Shown here one piece after another: positions 36,139 through 50,600 of a stretch of DNA of 64,000 nt. The translations under genes and the position numbers were made by a program. This stretch comes from Auanema rhodensis. Taxonomy: Eukaryota > Nematoda > Chromadorea > Rhabditida > Rhabditidae. Location: positions 868,001 through 932,000 of the forward strand of contig OZ059895.1 in NCBI GenBank assembly GCA_964057225.1, in the 5' to 3' direction. How positions within the stretch are numbered: the first letter of the stretch is position 1; every line of letters starts with the position of its first letter. Under the pieces are notes generated by a model, which ran no database searches, was not told the DNA's origin, and worked only from the letters and a program-made list of their open reading frames with translations.

Positions 36139-37191
36139 AAGCTGCGTCGATCTGTGTTATCAGATTTGCGCTAGCTTAAAAATGCACCGAGATATCAACT
36201 GATATAAGTTCACACTTATATCCTCGATTTTCACCCTGAAGAATTGATTTTTTCGTTGAATAACATTGTCTATCGTCTTTGCCTTGAAAAATGGAATCCA
36301 AAAACATCTACTTTTTGCTAAATTATTTTGAAATTTTTCGAAAAAATTTTTGTCAAAATGTTTTTGGAAGCAATGTTGAGTGTACATGGAAACTCAACAT
36401 ACACTAATGCATCATTTTTCAAACAATCATAACTAATTTGTGTATTAAGCGTTTCTCAATGTAGTATAGTGCATTCGATGCGGATTTTTAAGCTGCGTCG
36501 ATCTGTGTTATCAGATTTGCGCTAGCTTAAAAATGCACCGAGATATCAACTGATATAAGTTCACACTTATATCCTCGATTTTCACCCTGAAGAATTGATT
36601 TTTTCGTTGAATAACATTGTCTATCGTCTTTGCCTTGAAAAATGGAATCCAAAAACATCTACTTTTTGCTAAATTATTTTGAAATTTTTCGAAAAAATTT
36701 TTGTCAAAATGTTTTTGGAAGCAATGTTGAGTGTACATGGAAACTCAACATACACTAATGCATCATTTTTCAAACAATCATAACTAATTTGTGTATTAAG
36801 CGTTTCTCAATGTAGTTTAGTGCAATCGATGCGGATTTTTAAGCTGCGTCGATCTGTGTTATCAGATTTGCGCTAGCTTAAAAATGCACCGAGATATCAA
36901 CTGATATAAGTTCACACTTATATCCTCGATTTTCACCCTGAAGAATTGATTTTTTCGTTGAATAACATTGTCTATCGTCTTTGCCTTGAAAAATGGAATC
37001 CAAAAACATCTACTTTTTGCTAAATTATTTTGAAATTTTTCGAAAAAATTTTTGTCAAAATGTTTTTGGAAGCAATGTTGAGTGTACATGGAAACTCAAC
37101 ATACACTAATGCATCATTTTTCAAACAATCATAACTAATTTGTGTATTAAGCGTTTCTCAATGTAGTATAGTGCAATCGATGCGGATTTTT
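36139..37191 (+). repeat. Run of three GGAATCC-type monomers
   Basis: Three neighbouring monomers carry GGAATCCAAAAAC, a type that elsewhere occurs singly. They differ at their ends: CAATGTAGTATAG with ATTCGATG, then GTAGTTTAG with GCAATCG, then GTAGTATAG with GCAATCG. A recent single-monomer expansion with later end exchange is the likely origin. Confidence 0.75.
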
Positions 37192-40100
37192 AAGCTGCGT
37201 TGATCTGTGTTATCAGATTTGCGCTAGCTTAAAAATGCACCGAGATATCAACTGATATAAGTTCACACTTATATCCTCGATTTTCACCCTGAAGAATTGA
37301 TTTTTTCGTTGAATAACATTGTCTATCGTCTTTGCCTTAAAAAATGGAATCTAAAAACATCTACTTTTTGCTAAATTACTTTGAAATTTTTCGAAAAAAT
37401 TTTTGTCAAAATGTTTTTGGAAGCAATGTTGAGTGTACATGGAAACTCAACATACACTAATGCATCATTTTTCAAACGATCATAACTAATTTTTGTATCA
37501 AGCGTTTCTCGATGTAGTATAGTGCATTCGATGCGGATTTTTAAGCTGCGTCGATCTGTGTTATCAGATTTGCGCTAGCTTAAAAATGCACCGAGATATC
37601 AACTGATATAAGTTCACACTTATATCCTCGATTTTCACCCTGAAGAATTAATTTTTTTGTTAAATAACATTGTCCATCGTCTTTGCCTTGAAAAATGGAA
37701 TCTAAAAACATCTACTTTTTGCTAAATTATTTTGAAATTTTTCGAAAAAATTTTTGTCAAAATGTTTTTGGAAGCAATGTTGAATGTACATGGAAACTCA
37801 ACATACACAAATGCATCATTTTTCAAACAATCATAACTAATTTGTGTATTAAGCGTTTCTCAATGTAGTATAGTGCAATCGATGCGGATTTTTAAGCTGC
37901 GTCGATCTGTGTTATCAGATTTGCGCTAGCTTAAAAATGCACCGAGATATCAACTGATATAAGTTCACACTTATATCCTCGATTTTCACCCTGAAGAATT
38001 GATTTTTTCGTTGAATAACATTGTCTATCGTCTTTGCCTTGAAAAATGGAATCTAAAAACATCTACTTTTTGCTAAATTATTTTGAAATTTTTCGAAAAA
38101 ATTTTTGTCAAAATGTTTTTGGAAGCAATGTTGAGTGTACATGGAAACTCAACATACACTAATGCATCATTTTTCAAACAATCATAACTAATTTGTGTAT
38201 TAAGCGTTTCTCAATGTAGTATAGTGCAATCGATGCGGATTTTTAAGCTGCGTCGATCTGTGTTATCAGATTTGCGCTAGCTTAAAAATGCACCGAGATA
38301 TCAACTGATATAAGTTCACACTTATATCCTCGATTTTCACCCTGAAGAATTGATTTTTTCGTTGAATAACATTGTCTATCGTCTTTGCCTTGAAAAATGG
38401 AAACTAAAAACATCTACTTTTTGCTAAATTATTTTGAAATTTTTCGAAGAAATTTTTGTCAAAATGTTTTTGGAAGCAATGTTGAGTGTACATGGAAACT
38501 CAACATACACTAATGCATCATTTTTCAAACGATCATAACTAATTTTTGTATCAAGCGTTTCTCGATGTAGTATAGTGCATTCGATGCGGATTTTTAAGCT
38601 GCGTCGATCTGTGTTATCAGATTTGCGCTAGCTTAAAAATGCACCGAGATATCAACTGATATAAGTTCACACTTATATCCTCGATTTTCACCCTGAAGAA
38701 TTAATTTTTTCGTTAAATAACATTGTCCATCGTCTTTGCCTTGAAAAATGGAATCTAAAAACATCTACTTTTTGCTAAATTATTTTGAATATTTTCGAAA
38801 AAATTTTTGTCAAAATGTTTTTGGAAGCAATGTTGAGTGTACATGGAAACTCAACATACACTAATGCATCATTTTTCAAACAATCATAACTAATTTGTGT
38901 ATTAAGCGTTTCTCAATGTAGTATAGTGCAATCGATGCGGATTTTTAAGCTGCGTCGATCTGTGTTATCAGATTTGCGCTAGCTTAAAAATGCACCGAGA
39001 TATCAACTGATATAAGTTCACACTTATATCCTCGATTTTCACCCTGAAGAATTGATTTTTTCGTTGAATAACATTGTCTATCGTCTTTGCCTTGAAAAAT
39101 GGAATCTAAAAACATCTACTTTTTGCTAAATTATTTTGAAATTTTTCGAAAAAATTTTTGTCAAAATGTTTTTGGAAGCAATGTTGAGTGTACATGGAAA
39201 CTCAACATACACTAATGCATCATTTTTCAAACGATCATAACTAATTTTTGTATCAAGCGTTTCTCGATGTAGTATAGTGCATTCGTAGCGGATTTTTAAG
39301 CTGCGTCGATCTGTGTTATCAGATTTGCGCTAGCTTAAAAATGCACCGAGATATCAACTGATATAAGTTCACACTTATATCCTCGATTTTCACCCTGAAG
39401 AATTGATTTTTTCGTTGAATAACATTGTCTATCGTCTTTGCCTTGAAAAATGGAAACTAAAAACATCTACTTTTTGCTTAATTATTTTGAAATTTTTCGA
39501 AGAAATTTTTGTCAAAATGTTTTTGGAAGCAATGTTGAGTGTACATGGAAACTCAACATACACTAATGCATCATTTTTCAAACAATCATAACTAATTTGT
39601 GTATTAAGCGTTTCTCAATGTAGTATAGTGCATTCGATGCGGATTTTTAAGCTGCGTCGATCTGTGTTATCAGATTTGCGCTAGCTTAAAAATGCACCGA
39701 GATATCAACTGATATAAGTTCACACTTATATCCTCGATTTTCACCCTGAAGAATTGATTTTTTCGTTGAATAACATTGTCTATCGTCTTTGCCTTGAAAA
39801 ATGGAATCCAAAAACATCTACTTTTTGCTAAATTATTTTGAAATTTTTCGAAAAAATTTTTGTCAAAATGTTTTTGGAAGCAATGTTGAGTGTACATGGA
39901 AACTCAACATACACTAATGCATCATTTTTCAAACAATCATAACTAATTTGTGTATTAAGCGTTTCTCAATGTAGTTTAGTGCAATCGATGCGGATTTTTA
40001 AGCTGCGTCGATCTGTGTTATCAGATTTGCGCTAGCTTAAAAATGCACCGAGATATCAACTGATATAAGTTCACACTTATATCCTCGATTTTCACCCTGA

Positions 40101-42105
40101 AGAATTGATTTTTTCGTTGAAAAACATTGTCTATCGTCTTTGCCTTGAAAAATGGAATCTAAAAACATCTACTTTTTGCTAAATTATTTTGAAATTTTTC
40201 GAAAAAATTTTTGTCAAAATGTTTTTGGAAGCAATGTTGAGTGTACATGGAAACTCAACATACACAAATGCATCATTTTTCAAACAATCATAACTAATTT
40301 GTGTATTAAGCGTTTCTCAATGTAGTTTAGTGCAATCGATGCGGATTTTTAAGCTGCGTCGATCTGTGTTATCAGATTTGCGCTAGCTTAAAAATGCACC
40401 GAGATATCAACTGATATAAGTTCACACTTATATCCTCGATTTTCACCCTGAAGAATTAATTTTTTCGTTGAATAACATTGTCCATCGTCTTTGCCTTGAA
40501 AAATGGAATCTAAAAACATCTACTTTTTGCTAAATTGTTTCGAAATTTTTCGAAAAAATTTTTGTCAAAATGTTTTTGGAAGCAATGTTGAGTGTACATG
40601 GAAACTCAACATACACAAATGCATCATTTTTCAAACAATCATAACTAATTTGTGTATTAAGCGTTTCTCAATGTAGTTTAGTGCAATCGATGCGGATTTT
40701 TAAGCTGCGTCGATCTGTGTTATCAGATTTGCGCTAGCTTAAAAATGCACCGAGATATCAACTGATATAAGTTCACACTTATATCCTCGATTTTCACCCT
40801 GAAGAATTGATTTTTTCGTTGAAAAACATTGTCTATCGTCTTTGCCTTGAAAAATGGAATCTAAAAACATCTACTTTTTGCTAAATTATTTTGAAATTTT
40901 TCGAAAAAATTTTTGTCAAAATGTTTTTGGAAGCAATGTTGAATGTACATGGAAACTCAACATACACTAATGCATCATTTTTCAAACGATCATAACTAAT
41001 TTTTGTATCAAGCGTTTCTCGATGTAGTATAGTGCATTCGTAGCGGATTTTTAAGCTGCGTCGATCTGTGTTATCAGATTTGCGCTAGCTTAAAAATGCA
41101 CCGAGATATCAACTGATATAAGTTCACACTTATATCCTCGATTTTCACCCTGAAGAATTGATTTTTTCGTTGAATAACATTGTCTATCGTCTTTGCCTTG
41201 AAAAATGGAAACTAAAAACATCTACTTTTTGCTTAATTATTTTGAAATTTTTCGAAGAAATTTTTGTCAAAATGTTTTTGGAAGCAATGTTGAGTGTACA
41301 TGGAAACTCAACATACACTAATGCATCATTTTTCAAACAATCATAACTAATTTGTGTATTAAGCGTTTCTCAATGTAGTATAGTGCATTCGATGCGGATT
41401 TTTAAGCTGCGTCGATCTGTGTTATCAGATTTGCGCTAGCTTAAAAATGCACCGAGATATCAACTGATATAAGTTCACACTTATATCCTCGATTTTCACC
41501 CTGAAGAATTGATTTTTTCGTTGAATAACATTGTCTATCGTCTTTGCCTTGAAAAATGGAATCCAAAAACATCTACTTTTTGCTAAATTATTTTGAAATT
41601 TTTCGAAAAAATTTTTGTCAAAATGTTTTTGGAAGCAATGTTGAGTGTACATGGAAACTCAACATACACTAATGCATCATTTTTCAAACAATCATAACTA
41701 ATTTGTGTATTAAGCGTTTCTCAATGTAGTATAGTGCAATCGATGCGGATTTTTAAGCTGCGTTGATCTGTGTTATCAGATTTGCGCTAGCTTAAAAATG
41801 CACCGAGATATCAACTGATATAAGTTCACACTTATATCCTCGATTTTCACCCTGAAGAATTGATTTTTTCGTTGAATAACATTGTCTATCGTCTTTGCCT
41901 TAAAAAATGGAATCTAAAAACATCTACTTTTTGCTAAATTACTTTGAAATTTTTCGAAAAAATTTTTGTCAAAATGTTTTTGGAAGCAATGTTGAGTGTA
42001 CATGGAAACTCAACATACACTAATGCATCATTTTTCAAACGATCATAACTAATTTTTGTATCAAGCGTTTCTCGATGTAGTATAGTGCATTCGATGCGGA
42101 TTTTT

Positions 42106-42415
42106 AAGCTGCGTCGATCTGTGTTATCAGATTTGCGCTAGCTTAAAAATGCACCGAGATATCAACTGATATAAGTTCACACTTATATCCTCGATTTTCA
42201 CCCTGAAGAATTGATTTTTTCGTTGAATAACATTGTCTATCGTCTTTGCCTTGAAAAATGGAAACTAAAAACATCTACTTTTTGCTAAATTATTTTGAAA
42301 TTTTTCGAAGAAATTTTTGTCAAAATGTTTTTGGAAGCAATGTTGAGTGTACATGGAAACTCAACATACACTAATGCATCATTTTTCAAACAATCATAAC
42401 TCGATGCGGATTTTT
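42106..42415 (+). repeat. Truncated 310-bp monomer with a 41-bp deletion
   Basis: The unit reads CAATCATAACT and then jumps to CGATGCGG. Monomer positions 297-337 are missing, with one shared base, T at 42401. The deletion removes the variable tail and stops eight bases before the boundary dyad, which remains intact. The next monomer keeps the normal 351-bp period, so all later units are shifted by 41 bases. Confidence 0.95.
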
Positions 42416-43468
42416 AAGCTGCGTCGATCTGTGTTATCAGATTTGCGCTAGCTTAAAAATGCACCGAGATATCAACTGATATAAGTTCACACTTATATCC
42501 TCGATTTTCACCCTGAAGAATTAATTTTTTCGTTAAATAACATTGTCCATCGTCTTTGCCTTGAAAAATGGAATCTAAAAACATCTACTTTTTGCTAAAT
42601 TGTTTCGAAATTTTTCGAAAAAATTTTTGTCAAAATGTTTTTGGAAGCAATGTTGAGTGTACATGGAAACTCAACATACACAAATGCATCATTTTTCAAA
42701 CAATCATAACTAATTTGTGTATTAAGCGTTTCTCAATGTAGTTTAGTGCAATCGATGCGGATTTTTAAGCTGCGTCGATCTGTGTTATCAGATTTGCGCT
42801 AGCTTAAAAATGCACCGAGATATCAACTGATATAAGTTCACACTTATATCCTCGATTTTCACCCTGAAGAATTGATTTTTTCGTTGAAAAACATTGTCTA
42901 TCGTCTTTGCCTTGAAAAATGGAATCTAAAAACATCTACTTTTTGCTAAATTATTTTGAAATTTTTCGAAAAAATTTTTGTCAAAATGTTTTTGGAAGCA
43001 ATGTTGAGTGTACATGGAAACTCAACATACACTAATGCATCATTTTTCAAACGATCATAACTAATTTTTGTATCAAGCGTTTCTCGATGTAGTATAGTGC
43101 ATTCGTAGCGGATTTTTAAGCTGCGTCGATCTGTGTTATCAGATTTGCGCTAGCTTAAAAATGCACCGAGATATCAACTGATATAAGTTCACACTTATAT
43201 CCTCGATTTTCACCCTGAAGAATTGATTTTTTCGTTGAATAACATTGTCTATCGTCTTTGCCTTGAAAAATGGAAACTAAAAACATCTACTTTTTGCTTA
43301 ATTATTTTGAAATTTTTCGAAGAAATTTTTGTCAAAATGTTTTTGGAAGCAATGTTGAGTGTACATGGAAACTCAACATACACTAATGCATCATTTTTCA
43401 AACAATCATAACTAATTTGTGTATTAAGCGTTTCTCAATGTAGTATAGTGCATTCGATGCGGATTTTT
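42416..43468 (+). repeat. Copy of the three-monomer repeat of 30523-33681
   Basis: The three types GTTAAAT/AATTGTTTCG/ACACAAATGC, GTTGAAAAAC/GTAGCGG and GGAAAC/GCTTAATT follow one another directly after the 41-bp-deleted monomer. They match the trimers at 30523-33681 and 35086-36138. Confidence 0.8.
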
Positions 43469-43819
43469 AAGCTGCGTCGATCTGTGTTATCAGATTTGCG
43501 CTAGCTTAAAAATGCACCGAGATATCAACTGATATAAGTTCACACTTATATCCTCGATTTTCACCCTGAAGAATTGATTTTTTCGTTGAATAACATTGTC
43601 TATCGTCTTTGCCTTGAAAAATGGAATCCAAAAACATCTACTTTTTGCTAAATTATTTTGAAATTTTTCGAAAAAATTTTTGTCAAAATGTTTTTGGAAG
43701 CAATGTTGAGTGTACATGGAAACTCAACATACACTAATGCATCATTTTTCAAACAATCATAACTAATTTGTGTATCAAGCGTTTCTCGATGTAGTATAGT
43801 GCATTCGATGCGGATTTTT

Positions 43820-46800
43820 AAGCTGCGTCGATCTGTGTTATCAGATTTGCGCTAGCTTAAAAATGCACCGAGATATCAACTGATATAAGTTCACACTTAT
43901 ATCCTCGATTTTCACCCTGAAGAATTAATTTTTTTGTTAAATAACATTGTCCATCGTCTTTGCCTTGAAAAATGGAATCTAAAAACATCTACTTTTTGCT
44001 AAATTGTTTCGAAATTTTTCGAAAAAATTTTTGTCAAAATGTTTTTGGAAGCAATGTTGAGTGTACATGGAAACTCAACATACACAAATGCATCATTTTT
44101 CAAACAATCATAACTAATTTGTGTATTAAGCGTTTCTCAATGTAGTATAGTGCAATCGATGCGGATTTTTAAGCTGCGTCGATCTGTGTTATCAGATTTG
44201 CGCTAGCTTAAAAATGCACCGAGATGTCAACTGATATAAGTTCACACTTATATCCTCGATTTTCACCCTGAAGAATTGATTTTTTCGTTGAATAACATTG
44301 TCTATCGTCTTTGCCTTGAAAAATGGAATCTAAAAACATCTACTTTTTGCTAAATTATTTTGAAATTTTTCGAAAAAATTTTTGTCAAAATGTTTTTGGA
44401 AGCAATGTTGAGTGTACATGGAAACTCAACATACACTAATGCATCATTTTTCAAACAATCATAACTAATTTGTGTATTAAGCGTTTCTCAATGTAGTATA
44501 GTGCAATCGATGCGGATTTTTAAGCTGCGTCGATCTGTGTTATCAGATTTGCGCTAGCTTAAAAATGCACCGAGATATCAACTGATATAAGTTCACACTT
44601 ATATCCTCGATTTTCACCCTGAAGAATTGATTTTTTCGTTGAATAACATTGTCTATCGTCTTTGCCTTGAAAAATGGAAACTAAAAACATCTACTTTTTG
44701 CTAAATTATTTTGAAATTTTTCGAAGAAATTTTTGTCAAAATGTTTTTGGAAGCAATGTTGAGTGTACATGGAAACTCAACATACACTAATGCATCATTT
44801 TTCAAACAATCATAACTAATTTGTGTATTAAGCGTTTCTCAATGTAGTATAGTGCATTCGATGCGGATTTTTAAGCTGCGTCGATCTGTGTTATCAGATT
44901 TGCGCTAGCTTAAAAATGCACCGAGATATCAACTGATATAAGTTCACACTTATATCCTCGATTTTCACCCTGAAGAATTAATTTTTTCGTTAAATAACAT
45001 TGTCCATCGTCTTTGCCTTGAAAAATGGAATCTAAAAACATCTACTTTTTGCTAAATTGTTTCGAAATTTTTCGAAAAAATTTTTGTCAAAATGTTTTTG
45101 GAAGCAATGTTGAGTGTACATGGAAACTCAACATACACAAATGCATCATTTTTCAAACAATCATAACTAATTTGTGTATTAAGCGTTTCTCAATGTAGTA
45201 TAGTGCAATCGATGCGGATTTTTAAGCTGCGTCGATCTGTGTTATCAGATTTGCGCTAGCTTAAAAATGCACCGAGATATCAACTGATATAAGTTCACAC
45301 TTATATCCTCGATTTTCACCCTGAAGAATTGATTTTTTCGTTGAATAACATTGTCTATCGTCTTTGCCTTGAAAAATGGAATCTAAAAACATCTACTTTT
45401 TGCTAAATTATTTTGAAATTTTTCGAAAAAATTTTTGTCAAAATGTTTTTGGAAGCAATGTTGAGTGTACATGGAAACTCAACATACACTAATGCATCAT
45501 TTTTCAAACAATCATAACTAATTTGTGTATTAAGCGTTTCTCAATGTAGTATAGTGCAATCGATGCGGATTTTTAAGCTGCGTCGATCTGTGTTATCAGA
45601 TTTGCGCTAGCTTAAAAATGCACCGAGATATCAACTGATATAAGTTCACACTTATATCCTCGATTTTCACCCTGAAGAATTGATTTTTTCGTTGAATAAC
45701 ATTGTCTATCGTCTTTGCCTTGAAAAATGGAAACTAAAAACATCTACTTTTTGCTAAATTATTTTGAAATTTTTCGAAGAAATTTTTGTCAAAATGTTTT
45801 TGGAAGCAATGTTGAGTGTACATGGAAACTCAACATACACTAATGCATCATTTTTCAAACAATCATAACTAATTTGTGTATTAAGCGTTTCTCAATGTAG
45901 TATAGTGCATTCGATGCGGATTTTTAAGCTGCGTCGATCTGTGTTATCAGATTTGCGCTAGCTTAAAAATGCACCGAGATATCAACTGATATAAGTTCAC
46001 ACTTATATCCTCGATTTTCACCCTGAAGAATTAATTTTTTCGTTAAATAACATTGTCCATCGTCTTTGCCTTGAAAAATGGAATCTAAAAACATCTACTT
46101 TTTGCTAAATTGTTTCGAAATTTTTCGAAAAAATTTTTGTCAAAATGTTTTTGGAAGCAATGTTGAGTGTACATGGAAACTCAACATACACAAATGCATC
46201 ATTTTTCAAACAATCATAACTAATTTGTGTATTAAGCGTTTCTCAATGTAGTATAGTGCAATCGATGCGGATTTTTAAGCTGCGTCGATCTGTGTTATCA
46301 GATTTGCGCTAGCTTAAAAATGCACCGAGATATCAACTGATATAAGTTCACACTTATATCCTCGATTTTCACCCTGAAGAATTGATTTTTTCGTTGAATA
46401 ACATTGTCTATCGTCTTTGCCTTGAAAAATGGAAACTAAAAACATCTACTTTTTGCTAAATTATTTTGAAATTTTTCGAAGAAATTTTTGTCAAAATGTT
46501 TTTGGAAGCAATGTTGAGTGTACATGGAAACTCAACATACACTAATGCATCATTTTTCAAACAATCATAACTAATTTGTGTATTAAGCGTTTCTCAATGT
46601 AGTATAGTGCATTCGATGCGGATTTTTAAGCTGCGTCGATCTGTGTTATCAGATTTGCGCTAGCTTAAAAATGCACCGAGATATCAACTGATATAAGTTC
46701 ACACTTATATCCTCGATTTTCACCCTGAAGAATTAATTTTTTCGTTAAATAACATTGTCCATCGTCTTTGCCTTGAAAAATGGAATCTAAAAACATCTAC

Positions 46801-47680
46801 TTTTTGCTAAATTGTTTCGAAATTTTTCGAAAAAATTTTTGTCAAAATGTTTTTGGAAGCAATGTTGAGTGTACATGGAAACTCAACATACACAAATGCA
46901 TCATTTTTCAAACAATCATAACTAATTTGTGTATTAAGCGTTTCTCAATGTAGTATAGTGCAATCGATGCGGATTTTTAAGCTGCGTCGATCTGTGTTAT
47001 CAGATTTGCGCTAGCTTAAAAATGCACCGAGATATCAACTGATATAAGTTCACACTTATATCCTCGATTTTCACCCTGAAGAATTGATTTTTTCGTTGAA
47101 TAACATTGTCTATCGTCTTTGCCTTAAAAAATGGAATCTAAAAACATCTACTTTTTGCTAAATTATTTTGAAATTTTTCGAAAAAATTTTTGTCAAAATG
47201 TTTTTGGAAGCAATGTTGAGTGTACATGGAAACTCAACATACACTAATGCATCATTTTTCAAACAATCATAACTAATTTGTGTATTAAGCGTTTCTCAAT
47301 GTAGTATAGTGCAATCGATGCGGATTTTTAAGCTGCGTCGATCTGTGTTATCAGATTTGCGCTAGCTTAAAAATGCACCGAGATATCAACTGATATAAGT
47401 TCACACTTATATCCTCGATTTTCACCCTGAAGAATTGATTTTTTCGTTGAATAACATTGTCTATCGTCTTTGCCTTGAAAAATGGAAACTAAAAACATCT
47501 ACTTTTTGCTAAATTATTTTGAAATTTTTCGAAGAAATTTTTGTCAAAATGTTTTTGGAAGCAATGTTGAGTGTACATGGAAACTCAACATACACTAATG
47601 CATCATTTTTCAAACAATCATAACTAATTTGTGTATTAAGCGTTTCTCAATGTAGTATAGTGCAATCGATGCGGATTTTT
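43820..47680 (+). repeat. Three-monomer repeat with one shortened copy
   Basis: The unit is GTTAAAT/AATTGTTTCG/ACACAAATGC, then a plain TGTCTATC monomer ending GCAATCG, then GGAAAC with GCTAAATT and TTCGAAGAAAT. Copies begin at 43820, 44873, 45926 and 46628. The copy at 45926 lacks the middle monomer and is only 702 bp. In the last copy the middle monomer carries CCTTAAAAAATGG. This trimer is related to, but distinct from, the one at 30523-33681: it has GCTAAATT rather than GCTTAATT. Confidence 0.85.
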
Positions 47681-50600
47681 AAGCTGCGTCGATCTGTGTT
47701 ATCAGATTTGCGCTAGCTTAAAAATGCACCGAGATATCAACTGATATAAGTTCACACTTATATCCTCGATTTTCACCCTGAAGAATTGATTTTTTCGTTG
47801 AATAACATTGTCTATCGTCTTTGCCTTGAAAAATGGGATCTAAAAACATCTACTTTTTGCTAAATTACTTTGAAATTTTTCGAAAAAATTTTTGTCAAAA
47901 TGTTTTTGGAAGCAATGTTGAGTGTACATGGAAACTCAACATACACTAATGCATCATTTTTCAAACGATCATAACTAATTTTTGTATCAAGCGTTTCTCG
48001 ATGTAGTATAGTGCATTCGATGCGGATTTTTAAGCTGCGTCGATCTGTGTTATCAGATTTGCGCTAGCTTAAAAATGCACCGAGATATCAACTGATATAA
48101 GTTCACACTTATATCCTCGATTTTCACCCTGAAGAATTAATTTTTTCGTTAAATAACATTGTCCATCGTCTTTGCCTTGAAAAATGGAATCTAAAAACAT
48201 CTACTTTTTGCTAAATTATTTTGAATATTTTCGAAAAAATTTTTGTCAAAATGTTTTTGGAAGCAATGTTGAGTGTACATGGAAACTCAACATACACTAA
48301 TGCATCATTTTTCAAACAATCATAACTAATTTGTGTATTAAGCGTTTCTCAATGTAGTATAGTGCAATCGATGCGGATTTTTAAGCTGCGTCGATCTGTG
48401 TTATCAGATTTGCGCTAGCTTAAAAATGCACCGAGATATCAACTGATATAAGTTCACACTTATATCCTCGATTTTCACCCTGAAGAATTGATTTTTTCGT
48501 TGAATAACATTGTCTATCGTCTTTGCCTTGAAAAATGGAATCTAAAAACATCTACTTTTTGCTAAATTATTTTGAAATTTTTCGAAAAAATTTTTGTCAA
48601 AATGTTTTTGGAAGCAATGCTGAGTGTACATGGAAACTCAACATACACTAATGCATCATTTTTCAAACGATCATAACTAATTTTTGTATCAAGCGTTTCT
48701 CGATGTAGTATAGTGCATTCGTAGCGGATTTTTAAGCTGCGTCGATCTGTGTTATCAGATTTGCGCTAGCTTAAAAATGCACCGAGATATCAACTGATAT
48801 AAGTTCACACTTATATCCTCGATTTTCACCCTGAAGAATTAATTTTTTCGTTGAATAACATTGTCCATCGTCTTTGCCTTGAAAAATGGAATCTAAAAAC
48901 ATCTACTTTTTGCTAAATTACTTTGAAATTTTTCGAAAAAATTTTTGTCAAAATGTTTTTGGAAGCAATGTTGAGTGTACATGGAAACTCAACATACACT
49001 AATGCATCATTTTTCAAACGATCATAACTAATTTTTGTATCAAGCGTTTCTCGATGTAGTATAGTGCATTCGATGCGGATTTTTAAGCTGCGTCGATCTG
49101 TGTTATCAGATTTGCGCTAGCTTAAAAATGCACCGAGATATCAACTGATATAAGTTCACACTTATATCCTCGATTTTCACCCTGAAGAATTAATTTTTTC
49201 GTTAAAGAACATTGTCCATCGTCTTTGCCTTGAAAAATGGAATCTAAAAACATCTACTTTTTGCTAAATTATTTTGAATATTTTCGAAAAAATTTTTGTC
49301 AAAATGTTTTTGGAAGCAATGTTGAGTGTACATGGAAACTCAACATACACTAATGCATCATTTTTCAAACAATCATAACTAATTTGTGTATTAAGCGTTT
49401 CTCAATGTAGTATAGTGCAATCGATGCGGATTTTTAAGCTGCGTCGATCTGTGTTATCAGATTTGCGCTAGCTTAAAAATGCACCGAGATATCAACTGAT
49501 ATAAGTTCACACTTATATCCTCGATTTTCACCCTGAAGAATTGATTTTTTCGTTGAATAACATTGTCTATCGTCTTTGCCTTGAAAAATGGGATCTAAAA
49601 ACATCTACTTTTTGCTAAATTACTTTGAAATTTTTCGAAAAAATTTTTGTCAAAATGTTTTTGGAAGCAATGTTGAGTGTACATGGAAACTCAACATACA
49701 CTAATGCATCATTTTTCAAACGATCATAACTAATTTTTGTATCAAGCGTTTCTCGATGTAGTATAGTGCATTCGATGCGGATTTTTAAGCTGCGTCGATC
49801 TGTGTTATCAGATTTGCGCTAGCTTAAAAATGCACCGAGATATCAACTGATATAAGTTCACACTTATATCCTCGATTTTCACCCTGAAGAATTAATTTTT
49901 TCGTTAAATAACATTGTCCATCGTCTTTGCCTTGAAAAATGGAATCTAAAAACATCTACTTTTTGCTAAATTATTTTGAATATTTTCGAAAAAATTTTTG
50001 TCAAAATGTTTTTGGAAGCAATGTTGAGTGTACATGGAAACTCAACATACACTAATGCATCATTTTTCAAACAATCATAACTAATTTGTGTATTAAGCGT
50101 TTCTCAATGTAGTATAGTGCAATCGATGCGGATTTTTAAGCTGCGTCGATCTGTGTTATCAGATTTGCGCTAGCTTAAAAATGCACCGAGATATCAACTG
50201 ATATAAGTTCACACTTATATCCTCGATTTTCACCCTGAAGAATTGATTTTTTCGTTGAATAACATTGTCTATCGTCTTTGCCTTGAAAAATGGAATCTAA
50301 AAACATCTACTTTTTGCTAAATTATTTTGAAATTTTTCGAAAAAATTTTTGTCAAAATGTTTTTGGAAGCAATGCTGAGTGTACATGGAAACTCAACATA
50401 CACTAATGCATCATTTTTCAAACGATCATAACTAATTTTTGTATCAAGCGTTTCTCGATGTAGTATAGTGCATTCGTAGCGGATTTTTAAGCTGCGTCGA
50501 TCTGTGTTATCAGATTTGCGCTAGCTTAAAAATGCACCGAGATATCAACTGATATAAGTTCACACTTATATCCTCGATTTTCACCCTGAAGAATTAATTT

